Positions 36,757 to 47,741 are shown, counted from the stretch's first letter. The stretch: 64,000 nucleotides of DNA from an uncultured Clostridia bacterium (GCA_947628175.1 CANQZA010000003.1:1-64000); one strand, 5' to 3'. Notes: generated by a model from the letters alone, not told the origin. A program made the numbers and translations.

Positions 36757-38106
36757 TTAATATATACCCTGTGCCATCATTGCCTCGGCAACTTTTTCAA
36801 AGCCTGCAATGTTTGCCCCTGCGACAAGGTTATAACCGAGTCCGTATTTTTCAGCAGCTTCAACCGAATTTTTATGAATATTTATCATAGCGTTGTGAAG
36901 CTTTGCATCAACTTCTTCCGCCGTCCATGACAGTCTCTGGCTGTTTTGGCTCATTTCAAGTCCCGACACGCATACACCGCCTGCATTAACGGCTTTTGAT
37001 GGAGCGACAATAATGCCGTCGGTGTTCATAAGAAAGTCGAGTGCCTCTTCTGTCGTAGGCATATTTGCAACCTCAATATAGTATTTCGTTTTATTTGCGA
37101 CAATCTGCTTTGCTTCCGCAATACCGATTTCATTCTGTGTTGCACAAGGCATGGCTACATCAACTTTGACGCCCCATGGTTTTTTTCCTTCATAGAAAGG
37201 AACACCGAATTTGTCTGCATAGTCTTTGCATCTGTCTCTGCCGGATGCTCTCATTTCAAGCATATAATTAAGCTTTTCCTCGGTAATAATACCGTCCGCG
37301 TCATAAGCATATCCGTCCGGGCCGGAGATTGTAACCGGGATACCGCCAAGCTGAGCAATCTTTTTGCAGGCACCCCATGCAACATTACCAAATCCCGATA
37401 TCGCAAAGGTTTTGCCTTTTATGCTGTCGTTTTCGTGATTGAATACTTCACAGGTATAATATACTGCGCCGTATCCCGTTGCCTCAGGTCTTATAAGAGA
37501 ACCTCCGTATGAAATGCCTTTGCCGGTGATAACACCGTTTTCAAAAGCGTCTGATATTCTTTTATACTGACCGAACAAAAAGCCTATTTCCCTTGAACCG
37601 ACACCGATATCACCTGCGGGAACATCGACATTAGGGCCTATGTGGCGGTACAACTCTGTCATAAATGCCTGGCAGAAGCGCATTATTTCGCTTTTGCTTT
37701 TTCCTCTCGGGTCAAAATCGGACCCGCCCTTTGCTCCTCCCATAGGGAGTCCCGTCAGAGAATTTTTAAAGGTCTGTTCGAAACCGAGGAAATACATAAT
37801 AGAAGAATTAACACTCGGATGAAATCTGAGGCCGCCTTTATACGGACCTATACTTGAATTAAACTGAACTCGGTAGCCTCTGTTAATTTGTGTTTTGCCT
37901 GCATCATCAACCCAAGCAACACGGAAAGTAATGAGCCTGTCAGGTTCGGCCATTCGCGTCAGAAGGTCATCTTCAACATATTCGGGGTGCTCTTCAATCA
38001 CTTTCTCAAGCGAGCGAAACACCTCTTTAACACATTGAATATACTCGGGTTTGGCACTGTCTCTTCTTTCTACTGTTTTGATTACGCTTTCAATGTAATC
38101 GTTCAT
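36757..38106 (-). CDS. gdhA: NADP-specific glutamate dehydrogenase
   Basis: GPYKGGLRFHPSVN, LPMGGAKGGSDFDPRGKSKSEIMRFCQ, VPAGDIGVGSREIGFL. Confidence 0.97.
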   Translation of the reverse strand: MNDYIESVIKTVERRDSAKPEYIQCVKEVFRSLEKVIEEHPEYVEDDLLTRMAEPDRLITFRVAWVDDAGKTQINRGYRVQFNSSIGPYKGGLRFHPSVNSSIMYFLGFEQTFKNSLTGLPMGGAKGGSDFDPRGKSKSEIMRFCQAFMTELYRHIGPNVDVPAGDIGVGSREIGFLFGQYKRISDAFENGVITGKGISYGGSLIRPEATGYGAVYYTCEVFNHENDSIKGKTFAISGFGNVAWGACKKIAQLGGIPVTISGPDGYAYDADGIITEEKLNYMLEMRASGRDRCKDYADKFGVPFYEGKKPWGVKVDVAMPCATQNEIGIAEAKQIVANKTKYYIEVANMPTTEEALDFLMNTDGIIVAPSKAVNAGGVCVSGLEMSQNSQRLSWTAEEVDAKLHNAMINIHKNSVEAAEKYGLGYNLVAGANIAGFEKVAEAMMAQGIY

Positions 38107-38202
38107 TAAAATTCCCCCTTATGGTATATGTGACATTGAGCATTGTAAATATTGCTCTGCAATTATACTATATCACCAAATGTACACAAAAAGCAACATT
38201 AA

Positions 38203-39294
38203 ATGTTGAAAATTTTTGTATTATATGCTATAATCCAAATAAAAAAGGATGAAGGACGATTTGCTGTGAGAAACCATGAAGTAACTGAGAAAAAACCTTT
38301 GCTTTGCAATGACGGAAGTTTAAGCGAGCCGGGCTGGAGCAGAAATCTTGTACAAATTTACGATAGAAATGCAATCAAAAAAAGAAAAACCAGAATAAAG
38401 GAATGGGATTATTACTATATTATTTCTCATAAAAATAATATCGCAGTATGCTTTACCGTTTCAGATCTTGGATATCTTGAACTGGAGAGCGTGAGCTTCA
38501 TCGATTTTTCCGCTGTGTATGAAAATACACAGGGCTGTATGGCACCTTTTCCCATGGGAAAACTCCATATGCCGTCAGACTCTTCATACGGCGATGTCAA
38601 GGTTAAAAATAATAAGCTTGCCCTTGAATATCTTGTAAGAACCGACAAAAGAATTATACGCTGTGACTTTCCCTCCTTTGATTCGGGAAAAGGGCTCAAG
38701 GTAAATATAACTCTTAATAATCCTTCTCAGGATTCAATGGTTATAGCCACTCCTTGGAAAAAGGATAAGAAAGCGTTTTACTATAATCAGAAAATTAACT
38801 GTATGCCGGCAAGCGGCAGGGTTGAATACGCAGGAAAGGTTTATACTTTTTCACCCGACACGGATTTCGGAGGTCTTGACTGGGGAAGGGGAGTATGGAC
38901 ATATGATAATTACTGGTACTGGGGATCAGGCTCGGGTACTGTTGACGGACACCGCTTCGGATTTAATATAGGCTATGGCTTCGGTGACACCACGGCGGCG
39001 TCTGAAAATGTTATTTTTTATGATGGAAAGGCACATAAAATTGATGATGTCATATTTAATATCAGTGATAATTTTATCGATCCATGGACCTTTACCTCGT
39101 CAGACGGCAGATTTGAAATGGACTTTGTTCCGATTATTGACAGGAGTGATTATACAAGCGCGCTCGGTCTGATTGTGACAGACCAGCATCAGGTTTTCGG
39201 AAAAATGTCAGGAAGGGCGGTTCTCGATGACGGAAAAGTAATTGAACTGAAAGATTTTCTCTGTTTTGCCGAAAAGGTGCATAACAAATACTAA
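38203..39294 (+). CDS. DUF2804 family protein
   Basis: GWSRNLVQIYDRNAIKKRKTRIKEWDYYYI, DWGRGVWTYDNYWYWGSGSG; true start probably near 38266. Confidence 0.82.
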   Translation: MLKIFVLYAIIQIKKDEGRFAVRNHEVTEKKPLLCNDGSLSEPGWSRNLVQIYDRNAIKKRKTRIKEWDYYYIISHKNNIAVCFTVSDLGYLELESVSFIDFSAVYENTQGCMAPFPMGKLHMPSDSSYGDVKVKNNKLALEYLVRTDKRIIRCDFPSFDSGKGLKVNITLNNPSQDSMVIATPWKKDKKAFYYNQKINCMPASGRVEYAGKVYTFSPDTDFGGLDWGRGVWTYDNYWYWGSGSGTVDGHRFGFNIGYGFGDTTAASENVIFYDGKAHKIDDVIFNISDNFIDPWTFTSSDGRFEMDFVPIIDRSDYTSALGLIVTDQHQVFGKMSGRAVLDDGKVIELKDFLCFAEKVHNKY

Positions 39295-39310
39295 TTTTAT
39301 ATGAATTTTT

Positions 39311-39338
39311 AAGGGATCTGAATAGTTTCGGATCCCTT
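39311..39338 (+). terminator. rho-independent terminator
   Basis: AAGGGATC...GGATCCCTT, then ATTTTAAATTTT. Confidence 0.65.
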
Positions 39339-39475
39339 ATTTTAAATTTTATGTAATGTTTTTGTAATTTATTTTGGTTTAGATATTTATTTTGTAATTC
39401 TTTTCTGTTATAATAAAATAAATTTTGACTTGTTGATGCTTTTTTGCACGGTGTCATTTTATCAAGATAACTGAA

Positions 39476-40807
39476 ATGAAACAGACGGGAAGTGTATGCG
39501 TGAAAAGAATAAAAATATCTTTTTTGCTTTTATGTATACTTTTTCTTTTTTCGGGATGCAGCAGCTTCCGCCTTGCAACATCAATAGATGATCTTATCTC
39601 TCCTGTTGCTCCCAGCGGCGAAAATGCGGATGTTCAAAGTGCGCTTGATGAATTCTGCAAAGGCGGTTATTCCATTAAGATTCCCGTTTCAGGCAGTTAT
39701 ACAACTTCGTTCATATTCTATGACCTTGACTCGGATGATACAAATGAAGCAATTGCTTTTTATGAGCCGTCAAACGATTTGGGATATGTCAATATGGCAG
39801 TAATAAAAAAGAACGGCAGCAAATGGAGCGTTATAGAAAATGTAAGAGGTAACGCAACAGATGTCAACGCGGTTGATTTTTGTGATGTCAATAATGACGG
39901 CTCTGATGAAATCCTTGTCTGCTGGAGTGTTGTTTCAAAAACAACGGGTTCAAATCTTACTGTTTACAGGCAGCAGTCAGCCGGCGAACAATACAGTTTA
40001 AAGCAGATTTCGGATTCTGTGGCTGCTGCGAGATTTCTGTGTACAGATATAAACAACGACGGTATGGACGAGGTGCTCGTCTTTACCAATGGTATATCGT
40101 CAGAATCTCCGAAAGCGCTGCTTTATTCCTTTGACGGTAACACAAAAAATCTCTTGGGTGAGACTAAGCTTGACAGTTCCATAACATCCTATAAGAGTAT
40201 AATTCAGGGGAAAACGGATGAAGGTGTAAGTGTTTATGCGGACGCGCTCAAAGCTGACGGTGATTCTATGGTTACTGAATTTATATACTGGTCTGATTAT
40301 TATGATTCCATTGTTTCGCCTTTTTACAGTTATAATACCGGCAGAACAAAGGAAACATCACGAAACTCAATGCTCACAAGCCGGGATATAAATAATGACA
40401 AGACAATAGAAATTCCTGTCGATTATTCATTTGAAAATCTGCCCTCCCAGATAACGGCGGAAAATTGGATGGCATATGAAAATACAGTCCTCAATCATAA
40501 ATGTTATTCGCTTTCGTGCAGGCGTGACGGATATCTGATTGTTATTCCGGATAAATATTTATCAAAACTGAAAGTGGAGTACGATTCGGATTTAAGAGAA
40601 ATGAAGGTCATTTCAAAGAAGAATAAAAAGGAATGCTTTAACATTGTTACACAAATTATTTCGAGCTATGACAGCAATGATGAAAAGTATAGTGATTATA
40701 CACAAATATTCAGTGATTCCGGGTTTGTCTATCTTGCAAAAGTAAACGACGACACCGATATAAAAATAACTTTACGGCAGTTACAGAATATGATAAAGGC
40801 TTATTAA
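39476..40807 (+). CDS. lipoprotein with FG-GAP/VCBS-like repeats
   Basis: LLCILFLFSGCSS lipobox; repeated DVNNDGSDEILV / DINNDGMDEVLVF. Confidence 0.78.
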   Translation: MKQTGSVCVKRIKISFLLLCILFLFSGCSSFRLATSIDDLISPVAPSGENADVQSALDEFCKGGYSIKIPVSGSYTTSFIFYDLDSDDTNEAIAFYEPSNDLGYVNMAVIKKNGSKWSVIENVRGNATDVNAVDFCDVNNDGSDEILVCWSVVSKTTGSNLTVYRQQSAGEQYSLKQISDSVAAARFLCTDINNDGMDEVLVFTNGISSESPKALLYSFDGNTKNLLGETKLDSSITSYKSIIQGKTDEGVSVYADALKADGDSMVTEFIYWSDYYDSIVSPFYSYNTGRTKETSRNSMLTSRDINNDKTIEIPVDYSFENLPSQITAENWMAYENTVLNHKCYSLSCRRDGYLIVIPDKYLSKLKVEYDSDLREMKVISKKNKKECFNIVTQIISSYDSNDEKYSDYTQIFSDSGFVYLAKVNDDTDIKITLRQLQNMIKAY

Positions 40808-40852
40808 ATTGCAGTTGTATTTTTAACTTTATTTGTTGAGGAGGTAGCTTTT

Positions 40853-41566
40853 ATGAAAAAAGTGCTTGTTGCCGAAGATGAGGAATCGATCAGAGAGTTT
40901 ATTGTAATCAACCTTACAAGAAGCGGTTATGATGTAGAACAGGCAGAAAACGGTGCAGTCGCTCTCGAAAAATTTTCTCAGGATGAAAACGGTTTTGATG
41001 TTGCCATTCTTGATATAATGATGCCCGAGGTGGACGGACTGACCGTGTGCAAGGAGATGCGCAAGAAATCATCCGATCTGGGTATCATTATGTTAAGCGC
41101 AAAAACACAGGAAATGGATAAAGTAACAGGTCTGCTTTTCGGTGCGGACGACTATGTTACAAAGCCGTTTTCACCGAGTGAGCTTATGGCAAGAGTTGAC
41201 GCTGTTTATCGTCGTGTGGAGATGACAAGGGGCTTTCGCAGGAATGATACAACCGGTGACAGCATAATTCTGGATGAATTTGAACTTAATCTGCGCAACA
41301 GAACCCTCTCAAAAAACAATACAATGATTGAACTCACTCAGGTTGAATTTCAGATAATAGAATATTTCTTTAAAAATCCAAACGCGGCTCTGTCAAGAAC
41401 ATCTATCCTCAAGCAGGTTTGGGGCGCTAATTATTTCGGAGACGAAAAGATTGTAGATGTAAATATACGCAGGCTGAGAATGAAGATTGAGGATAATCCC
41501 TCAAGTCCCAACAGGCTTCTCACAATATGGGGATTAGGATATAAATGGGTTACCGATAAGCAGTAA
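40853..41566 (+). CDS. OmpR/PhoB-family response regulator
   Basis: VLVAEDEESIREF, VAILDIMMPEVDGL, C-terminal wHTH VDVNIRRLRMKIE...GLGYKW. Confidence 0.95.
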   Translation: MKKVLVAEDEESIREFIVINLTRSGYDVEQAENGAVALEKFSQDENGFDVAILDIMMPEVDGLTVCKEMRKKSSDLGIIMLSAKTQEMDKVTGLLFGADDYVTKPFSPSELMARVDAVYRRVEMTRGFRRNDTTGDSIILDEFELNLRNRTLSKNNTMIELTQVEFQIIEYFFKNPNAALSRTSILKQVWGANYFGDEKIVDVNIRRLRMKIEDNPSSPNRLLTIWGLGYKWVTDKQ

Positions 41567-41592
41567 AAATCAGTCCGTCGGCAGGGAACGCA

Positions 41593-43125
41593 ATGAAAAA
41601 TTTTTTGAAGCAAAAACTTCATATACCCAAAATTGAGGGAATTACACTGAGGTGGATTATAAACATTATCGGCGTCATTGCTCTGTTCTTTATTATTGTT
41701 TTTATAGCCTCCTCGTTTGCTATTAAAACACATTATTATTCAAGTGTGGAAAGTATACTTAACTCCGGCGCGTCAACAACTGCGGTGAGCTATTTTTCGT
41801 CCTATCTCGACGCAGGCACCTCTCTTGAGCAATCCGCTGCCGATTATATTGACAGCTACAGCTATAAGGAGAAAACAACGGTATGGATTATAGATAACGA
41901 AGGTAATGTGATTCTTTCATCAAGCGGTTTTGCTATTGAAAAGCAGGAAATGCCGGACTATGAGCAGGCATTGACAGACAGTCAGGGAACCGGCAAATAT
42001 ATTGGCAAAATTGCCGGCGGCGAAAGAGTTATGGCTGTGTGCCGTGTAATCAGAAATTCAAATGGCGATATTGCCGGCGCCGTAAGAGTTATATCTTCGC
42101 TCGAGCAGGTCGATAAGCAGATCAGGACCGTCGTACTTCTTATATTTATAGGGCTGGTTATTGTTTTTGCCATAATCCTTTTTTCAAATCTGTTTTTTAT
42201 TCGTTCAATTATCATTCCGATTCAGGAGGTCAACGAAACAACAAAAAAAATATCTCAAGGGGATTATTCTGTCCGTATAGAAAAAAAGTATAATGACGAA
42301 ATCGGAAATCTCTGTGACTCCATTAACTCAATGGCTGAAGAAATATCGACAACAGATAAAATGAAAAACGATTTTATTTCCACAATTTCCCACGAACTGC
42401 GGACACCGCTTACATCAATAAAAGGCTGGGGAGAAACTCTCAACTTCGGTATGGATGATTCTGTTGATGAAATTACAAAAAAAGGTCTTGAGATTATTGT
42501 CAAGGAAGCGGGCAGGCTTGAGGGCTTTGTTGAGGAATTGCTTGATTTCTCCAGGCTTCAAAGCGGAAGAATGAAACTCAGACTTGCAAAGACAGATATT
42601 TTTGCGGAGCTTGATGAAACGGTATTTACTTTCCGCGAAAGGGCAATGCATGAGGGCATTGAGGTGAAATACAGTATTCCGGAAATTCCTGCTGTTGCCG
42701 ATGCGGATGCCAACAGAATAAAGCAGGTATTTATGAATATACTCGACAATGCGCTTAAATATTCACGCTCCGCGAGCAAGATCTTTGTCAAAGCGGAATT
42801 TGTCAGATTGGAAAATAAAGATTATGCAAAGATAGCAATAGCCGATCAGGGCTGCGGAATCAGTAAAGAAGATCTGCCTCATGTCAAGGAAAAGTTTTAT
42901 AAAGCAAATGTATCCGTTAAAGGCTCGGGTATAGGGCTTGCGGTTACAAATGAAATTGTAAATCTTCACGGAGGAAGGCTTGAAATCGACAGTGAAGAGG
43001 GAAAGGGTACGCTTGTTACCATTTATCTTCCGATAGAAAGTGCTCCCGCAAAAGGTGACATTAATGATATGAATATAAATTCGGATACGGCTGAAATTGA
43101 TAACGGTATGAAAATGAAAGGTTAA
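41593..43125 (+). CDS. sensor histidine kinase (HAMP, HisKA, HATPase)
   Basis: FISTISHELRTPLTSIKGW H-box, ADQGCGISKEDLPHVKEKF, GSGIGLAVTNEIV. Confidence 0.95.
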   Translation: MKNFLKQKLHIPKIEGITLRWIINIIGVIALFFIIVFIASSFAIKTHYYSSVESILNSGASTTAVSYFSSYLDAGTSLEQSAADYIDSYSYKEKTTVWIIDNEGNVILSSSGFAIEKQEMPDYEQALTDSQGTGKYIGKIAGGERVMAVCRVIRNSNGDIAGAVRVISSLEQVDKQIRTVVLLIFIGLVIVFAIILFSNLFFIRSIIIPIQEVNETTKKISQGDYSVRIEKKYNDEIGNLCDSINSMAEEISTTDKMKNDFISTISHELRTPLTSIKGWGETLNFGMDDSVDEITKKGLEIIVKEAGRLEGFVEELLDFSRLQSGRMKLRLAKTDIFAELDETVFTFRERAMHEGIEVKYSIPEIPAVADADANRIKQVFMNILDNALKYSRSASKIFVKAEFVRLENKDYAKIAIADQGCGISKEDLPHVKEKFYKANVSVKGSGIGLAVTNEIVNLHGGRLEIDSEEGKGTLVTIYLPIESAPAKGDINDMNINSDTAEIDNGMKMKG

Positions 43126-43131
43126 ATCAGT

Positions 43132-44103
43132 ATGAATAATAAAACAACTCATAAAACCTCGGTAGGCGGTCAGGCTCTTATTGAGGGAGTAATGATGCAG
43201 GGACCCAAAGGCATAGCTACCGCAGTCAGAAAAACAGATGGTGATATTGCTGTTGAACATCATGAATTCAAACATATAAGAGATAAATATAAAATTCTCG
43301 GAGTCCCCATCATCAGGGGTATGGTGAATTTTATCGAGTCTATGATTCTCGGTTATAAAATGCTTATGTACTCCGCAGAGGTGTCAGGTATGGAGGACCT
43401 TGAGGATGTCGAGATGAATAGGTTTGAAAAATGGCTTACCGATAAGCTCGGTGATAAATTTATGAATATCATAATGGGAATTGCGACAGTTGTCGGTTTT
43501 GCGCTTGCTTTTCTGATTTTTTTCTATCTTCCCGTTCTTGCTTTCAATAAACTCAACGAGGCGTTTTCAGGTTCATTGACTCCTCTTCAGGGTACTATTG
43601 AGGGAGTTTTAAAAATAATAATATTTGTTGTGTATATAGCGTTTGTAAGTCAAATGAAGGATATAAAAAGAACATTTATGTACCACGGTGCGGAACACAA
43701 AACGATTGCCTGTTATGAAGCAGGAATGGAGCTCACGGTAGAAAATGTGAAAAAATGCACGCGCTTTCATCCGAGGTGCGGTACATCTTTTATCTTTGTA
43801 ATGCTTATTTTAAGTATAGTAATAAGTACAATTCTGTCAAAAATCTTTCAGCCGATAGCGTCCGTAAGAATTCTCTGGATGATTTTAAAAATTGCGTTTA
43901 TTCCTCTTGTTATGGGACTTGGATATGAATTTATCCGATATGCGGGCAGGCATGATAATTTTATTACAAAAATTTTAAGCGCACCCGGTCTGTGGATGCA
44001 GCGACTGACTACAAAAGAACCTGATGAGAAAATGATAGAGGTGGGCATAGCCTCGCTTGAGGCCGTTATTACCGATAATCCTAAGGATGATGAAATCAGA
44101 TGA
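43132..44103 (+). CDS. DUF1385 family protein (YqhQ-like)
   Basis: GGQALIEGVMMQGP, YHGAEHKTIACYEAG, RFHPRCGTSFIF. Confidence 0.92.
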   Translation: MNNKTTHKTSVGGQALIEGVMMQGPKGIATAVRKTDGDIAVEHHEFKHIRDKYKILGVPIIRGMVNFIESMILGYKMLMYSAEVSGMEDLEDVEMNRFEKWLTDKLGDKFMNIIMGIATVVGFALAFLIFFYLPVLAFNKLNEAFSGSLTPLQGTIEGVLKIIIFVVYIAFVSQMKDIKRTFMYHGAEHKTIACYEAGMELTVENVKKCTRFHPRCGTSFIFVMLILSIVISTILSKIFQPIASVRILWMILKIAFIPLVMGLGYEFIRYAGRHDNFITKILSAPGLWMQRLTTKEPDEKMIEVGIASLEAVITDNPKDDEIR

Positions 44104-44918
44104 CGCTCAAAGAGGCTTATAACTACGGCGTTTACTTTTTATCATGCAACGGTGTTGATGAAGCTGATTTTAAATCACTGTGTCTTGTTTGTCATTTGGC
44201 AGGGATTAAAAACAGCGAGTATCACGCGCATACAGAAGACGGCATAATCATGAAAAAATTTGCCGATTTGCTATGGAAAATTAAAAACGGCGAGCCCTTG
44301 CAGTATGTTTTGGGAAAATGGGATTTTTACGAAAGTGAATTCTATGTTGGAAAAGGTGTTCTCATACCAAGACCTGAAACGGAGGAACTGACAAGTCTTG
44401 CTGTCGGGAAAGTACGCTCTTTAGGGAAATGTGTTGTCTATGATTTGTGTGCAGGCTCAGGTTGTATAGGAATAAGCATTGCAAGGGCATGCCCGGATGC
44501 ATTCGTTTATCTTCTTGAGAAAAGCCGAGACGCCATTTTTTATCTTCAAAAAAATGCAGAGAATGTTAAAAACGCAAAGGTCATTGAACATGATATCAGC
44601 AAGGCAGCAGAGCTTCCAAAAGCAGATATCATTGTTTCAAATCCTCCATATATAAAAACGGACGATATTCCAAATTTACAGAGTGAAGTTCTTTTTGAGC
44701 CGAAAATAGCACTTGACGGAGGAACGGACGGTCTTGACTTTTACAGAATAATCAACGATAATTGGACTGATAAGTTAAAGGACAACGGTACTCTGCTTCT
44801 TGAAATAGGTGATGAGATGGGAAAAAGCATTTCATCTGTACTTACAAAATATAAAAATATTACTGTAATCCGGGATATGTACGGCAATGACCGCATGGTT
44901 ACAGCATTAAAGGAATGA
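44100..44918 (+). CDS. prmC: peptide chain release factor N5-glutamine methyltransferase
   Basis: LIPRPETEEL, DLCAGSGCIGIS, IVSNPPYI. Confidence 0.94.
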   Translation: MTLKEAYNYGVYFLSCNGVDEADFKSLCLVCHLAGIKNSEYHAHTEDGIIMKKFADLLWKIKNGEPLQYVLGKWDFYESEFYVGKGVLIPRPETEELTSLAVGKVRSLGKCVVYDLCAGSGCIGISIARACPDAFVYLLEKSRDAIFYLQKNAENVKNAKVIEHDISKAAELPKADIIVSNPPYIKTDDIPNLQSEVLFEPKIALDGGTDGLDFYRIINDNWTDKLKDNGTLLLEIGDEMGKSISSVLTKYKNITVIRDMYGNDRMVTALKE

Positions 44919-44922
44919 TAAA

Positions 44923-45597
44923 ATGTTATCCATTATTTCATATCTTCGCGAGGGACTTTATTTTGAAGCAATAATTGTTATCTTATCACGGTGTTTTATC
45001 GTGTTCTGCTGCCTTCCCATTCACGAGCTTGCACACGGCTATATTGCCTACAAGCTCGGTGATGATACGGCAAGGCTTCAGGGCAGGCTTACCTTTAATC
45101 CGTTTTCTCATCTTAATCCGCTCGGAACATTAATGATTTTTCTGTTCGGAATAGGATACGCAAATCCGGTGCCGATTGATTTTTCAAGACTGAAAAATCC
45201 GAGAAAGGATACTGCAATTATTGCGCTTGCAGGACCTGTTTCAAATCTTCTGATGGGCTTTGTATCTGTGTTTGTATATTATGCTCTTTCCGTCTTTGAT
45301 AACGGCGGTACTGTTATGTACGCGATAAGATATTTCTTCTATTTTGCCGCTTCAGTAAATGTGACGCTTGCTGTGTTCAATATTCTTCCGATACCTCCTC
45401 TCGATGGCTCAAAAATACTTGCGTCGGTTTTGCCGGATAGGGTGTATTTCAAGTATATGCGTTACGAACAGTATGTGATGATAGCTTTAATGCTGCTGCT
45501 TTTCAGCGGTGTTTTGAGCGGAGTTATTTCCTGGCTTTCCAATAGTATGATGACGGTGATTTCAATTATACCCTCCCTTATTTTCAGAGGTGCGTGA
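44923..45597 (+). CDS. site-2 protease family (M50) membrane protein
   Basis: LPIHELAHGYIAYKLGD (HExxH), NILPIPPLDGSKIL. Confidence 0.92.
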   Translation: MLSIISYLREGLYFEAIIVILSRCFIVFCCLPIHELAHGYIAYKLGDDTARLQGRLTFNPFSHLNPLGTLMIFLFGIGYANPVPIDFSRLKNPRKDTAIIALAGPVSNLLMGFVSVFVYYALSVFDNGGTVMYAIRYFFYFAASVNVTLAVFNILPIPPLDGSKILASVLPDRVYFKYMRYEQYVMIALMLLLFSGVLSGVISWLSNSMMTVISIIPSLIFRGA

Positions 45598-46316
45598 TGG
45601 AACAGTTGAATTATAAAACAGATGTTTTTGAGGGTCCTATGGAACTTCTTCTGCATCTTATTGCAAAGCATAAGATTAATATTAATGATATACCGATAGT
45701 TGAGCTTGTCAATCAGTATCTCGAATATGTACGCCAAATGCAGGAAGCGGATTTTGATGTGGCAGGTGAATTCCTTGAAATGGCCGCAAGGCTCATTTAT
45801 ATTAAAACCGTATCTCTTTTGCCTAAGCATGAAGAGGCGGAAATGCTCAAAAAGGAATTGACCGGTGAGCTGATTGAATATCGCGACTGCAAGCTTATGG
45901 CTGAAAAACTTGCTCATCGTACGGATGGCTTCGGCAGATTTGTGCGTCAGCCACAGCAGGGGTATGTCAATTATAATTACGAACGCTTTCATGAAGGCGA
46001 GGAGCTTCTCAACGCATACATAAGTGCTGCGGGCAGGGGACAGCGTAAACTTCCTCCTCCGCTTGATTCGTTCAAAGCTATTGTTGCAAAAAAATTTGTT
46101 GCCGTTGCATCAAAGGTCAATACAGTTATGAGAAAGCTGTGGAGCGGTAGAAAGGTGAAGTTTCTCACGCTTTTTGAAGATGCCGCAACGAAAAGCGATA
46201 TGGTGGCGACTTTCCTTGCGGTTTTAGAACTTGCAAAGTCAAAAAAAATTATCCTTGAGGGTGAGATGAAAAATCCCTCGGTTCAAATAGCCAATGAGGT
46301 AAATGATGAACAATAG
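45597..46316 (+). CDS. scpA: segregation and condensation protein A
   Basis: FEGPMELLLHLIAKHKININDIPIVELVNQYLEYV. Confidence 0.95.
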   Translation: MEQLNYKTDVFEGPMELLLHLIAKHKININDIPIVELVNQYLEYVRQMQEADFDVAGEFLEMAARLIYIKTVSLLPKHEEAEMLKKELTGELIEYRDCKLMAEKLAHRTDGFGRFVRQPQQGYVNYNYERFHEGEELLNAYISAAGRGQRKLPPPLDSFKAIVAKKFVAVASKVNTVMRKLWSGRKVKFLTLFEDAATKSDMVATFLAVLELAKSKKIILEGEMKNPSVQIANEVNDEQ

Positions 46317-46941
46317 TAATATTTTGGCCTCGCTTGAAGCTATGCTTTTTGCGGCAGGTGATCCTGTTGAACCCGCAAAGATAGCAGAGGTACTTGAAAT
46401 TGATGTTGAAAACATAATAAAGATGCTCGGTCATTTAGAGGCAATGTATGACGAAAACAACAGCGGTTTAAGAATCGTCAGAATTGACGGTAAATATCAG
46501 CTGTGCACACGAGAGGAATATAGTGACGAGGTCAGGGGACTTCTTGAAATCAAAAAAAATACGCCTTTGAGTCAGGCGGCATTTGAAGTACTTGCAATTG
46601 TTGCATACAATAAGACAGTTACGCGCTCGTTTATTGAGCAAATCCGAGGCGTTGATTGCAGTGGACCCGTATCAAACCTTATCCAAAAAGGGCTTATTGA
46701 AGAAAAAGGCAGGCTTGATTTGCCGGGCAGACCGCTCGTTTACGGTACTACGGATAGATTTTTGAGGTGCTTTTCCCTTAACAGTCTTGATGACCTGCCG
46801 GATTTGCCCCGGGAGAGCGACACAGCCAATGATTCGCAGACATCGCTTTTTGAGGAAAAAAATTCCGAAAATAAATTATTCACAGAAAAAAATTCTTCTG
46901 ATTCCGATATTGCGCAAGAGACGAAAGGAGAAGATATATGA
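46303..46941 (+). CDS. scpB: segregation and condensation protein B
   Basis: LSQAAFEVLAIVAYNKTVTRSFIEQIRGVDCSGPVSNLIQKGLIEEKGRLDLPGRPLVYGTTDRFL. Confidence 0.95.
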   Translation: MMNNSNILASLEAMLFAAGDPVEPAKIAEVLEIDVENIIKMLGHLEAMYDENNSGLRIVRIDGKYQLCTREEYSDEVRGLLEIKKNTPLSQAAFEVLAIVAYNKTVTRSFIEQIRGVDCSGPVSNLIQKGLIEEKGRLDLPGRPLVYGTTDRFLRCFSLNSLDDLPDLPRESDTANDSQTSLFEEKNSENKLFTEKNSSDSDIAQETKGEDI

Positions 46942-47732
46942 CGGTATTTCTGATTGTTATTGCTGTTCTTGCAGTTATAACAGCCATGATTCTTTCGCTT
47001 TCGGCAACGCTTACTGTTGTATATGACAACGGCTGGCATACAAAAATAAAAGTTGTTTTTTTTGAAAAGGAAATTGTACTCTCACAGCTTTTGTCATTTA
47101 TTCTTTTTCCCCAGAAAAAAGCGGATGAAGTATCCGAAAGCAACAGAAAGAATAAAGAAAAGAAAAAGAAAGAAAAAGAACGGGATACTGTAAAAATCAA
47201 ACCCGAAGAGCAAAATAAAAGTGCACTTAAAAATGATGTTCGGGTGTCTGATGCCGATAGCGAAAAATCCAAAGCGAAGGAACAGTCCAAGCCGTCTGAA
47301 GAAAAGCCCGTGCAGCAAAAAAAGTCCAAGCCGAAAGAAAATCCGATATCAAAGCTTTGGAAAAATGAGGGTATAGTAGGCATACTGAATTTTGTTTCAA
47401 ATCTTCTCGACACAGCAAATTCTGCCGTTTTAACTTTAATTAGGGGTTTACATATTTACTCACTTTATGTTATGATAATAGTCGGTGGCGGTGATGCTGA
47501 CAGAATTGCCCGTTCATATGGTGAAATTTGCAGATATTATTTTCCTGTTAAGGGTATGATTTTGAACGCAATGCGTGTTGATTATTTTGACGATTATATT
47601 CAGCCCGATTTCATTGCGGAAAGAACTGAATTTCAGCTTCAGTTTATAGGAAGCATCAGCGTCGGTCTGCTTTTGAAGGTTGTGCTTAAGGCAGGGTTTG
47701 TATTTTTAAAGAATTTAATTAAGAATAAATAA
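46938..47732 (+). CDS. DUF2953 family protein (YtfI-like)
   Basis: Position between scpB and ytfJ; N-terminal TM, charged linker, C-terminal GSISVGLLLKVVLKAGFVFLKNLIK. Confidence 0.75.
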   Translation: MTVFLIVIAVLAVITAMILSLSATLTVVYDNGWHTKIKVVFFEKEIVLSQLLSFILFPQKKADEVSESNRKNKEKKKKEKERDTVKIKPEEQNKSALKNDVRVSDADSEKSKAKEQSKPSEEKPVQQKKSKPKENPISKLWKNEGIVGILNFVSNLLDTANSAVLTLIRGLHIYSLYVMIIVGGGDADRIARSYGEICRYYFPVKGMILNAMRVDYFDDYIQPDFIAERTEFQLQFIGSISVGLLLKVVLKAGFVFLKNLIKNK

Positions 47733-47741
47733 AAGGGGATT

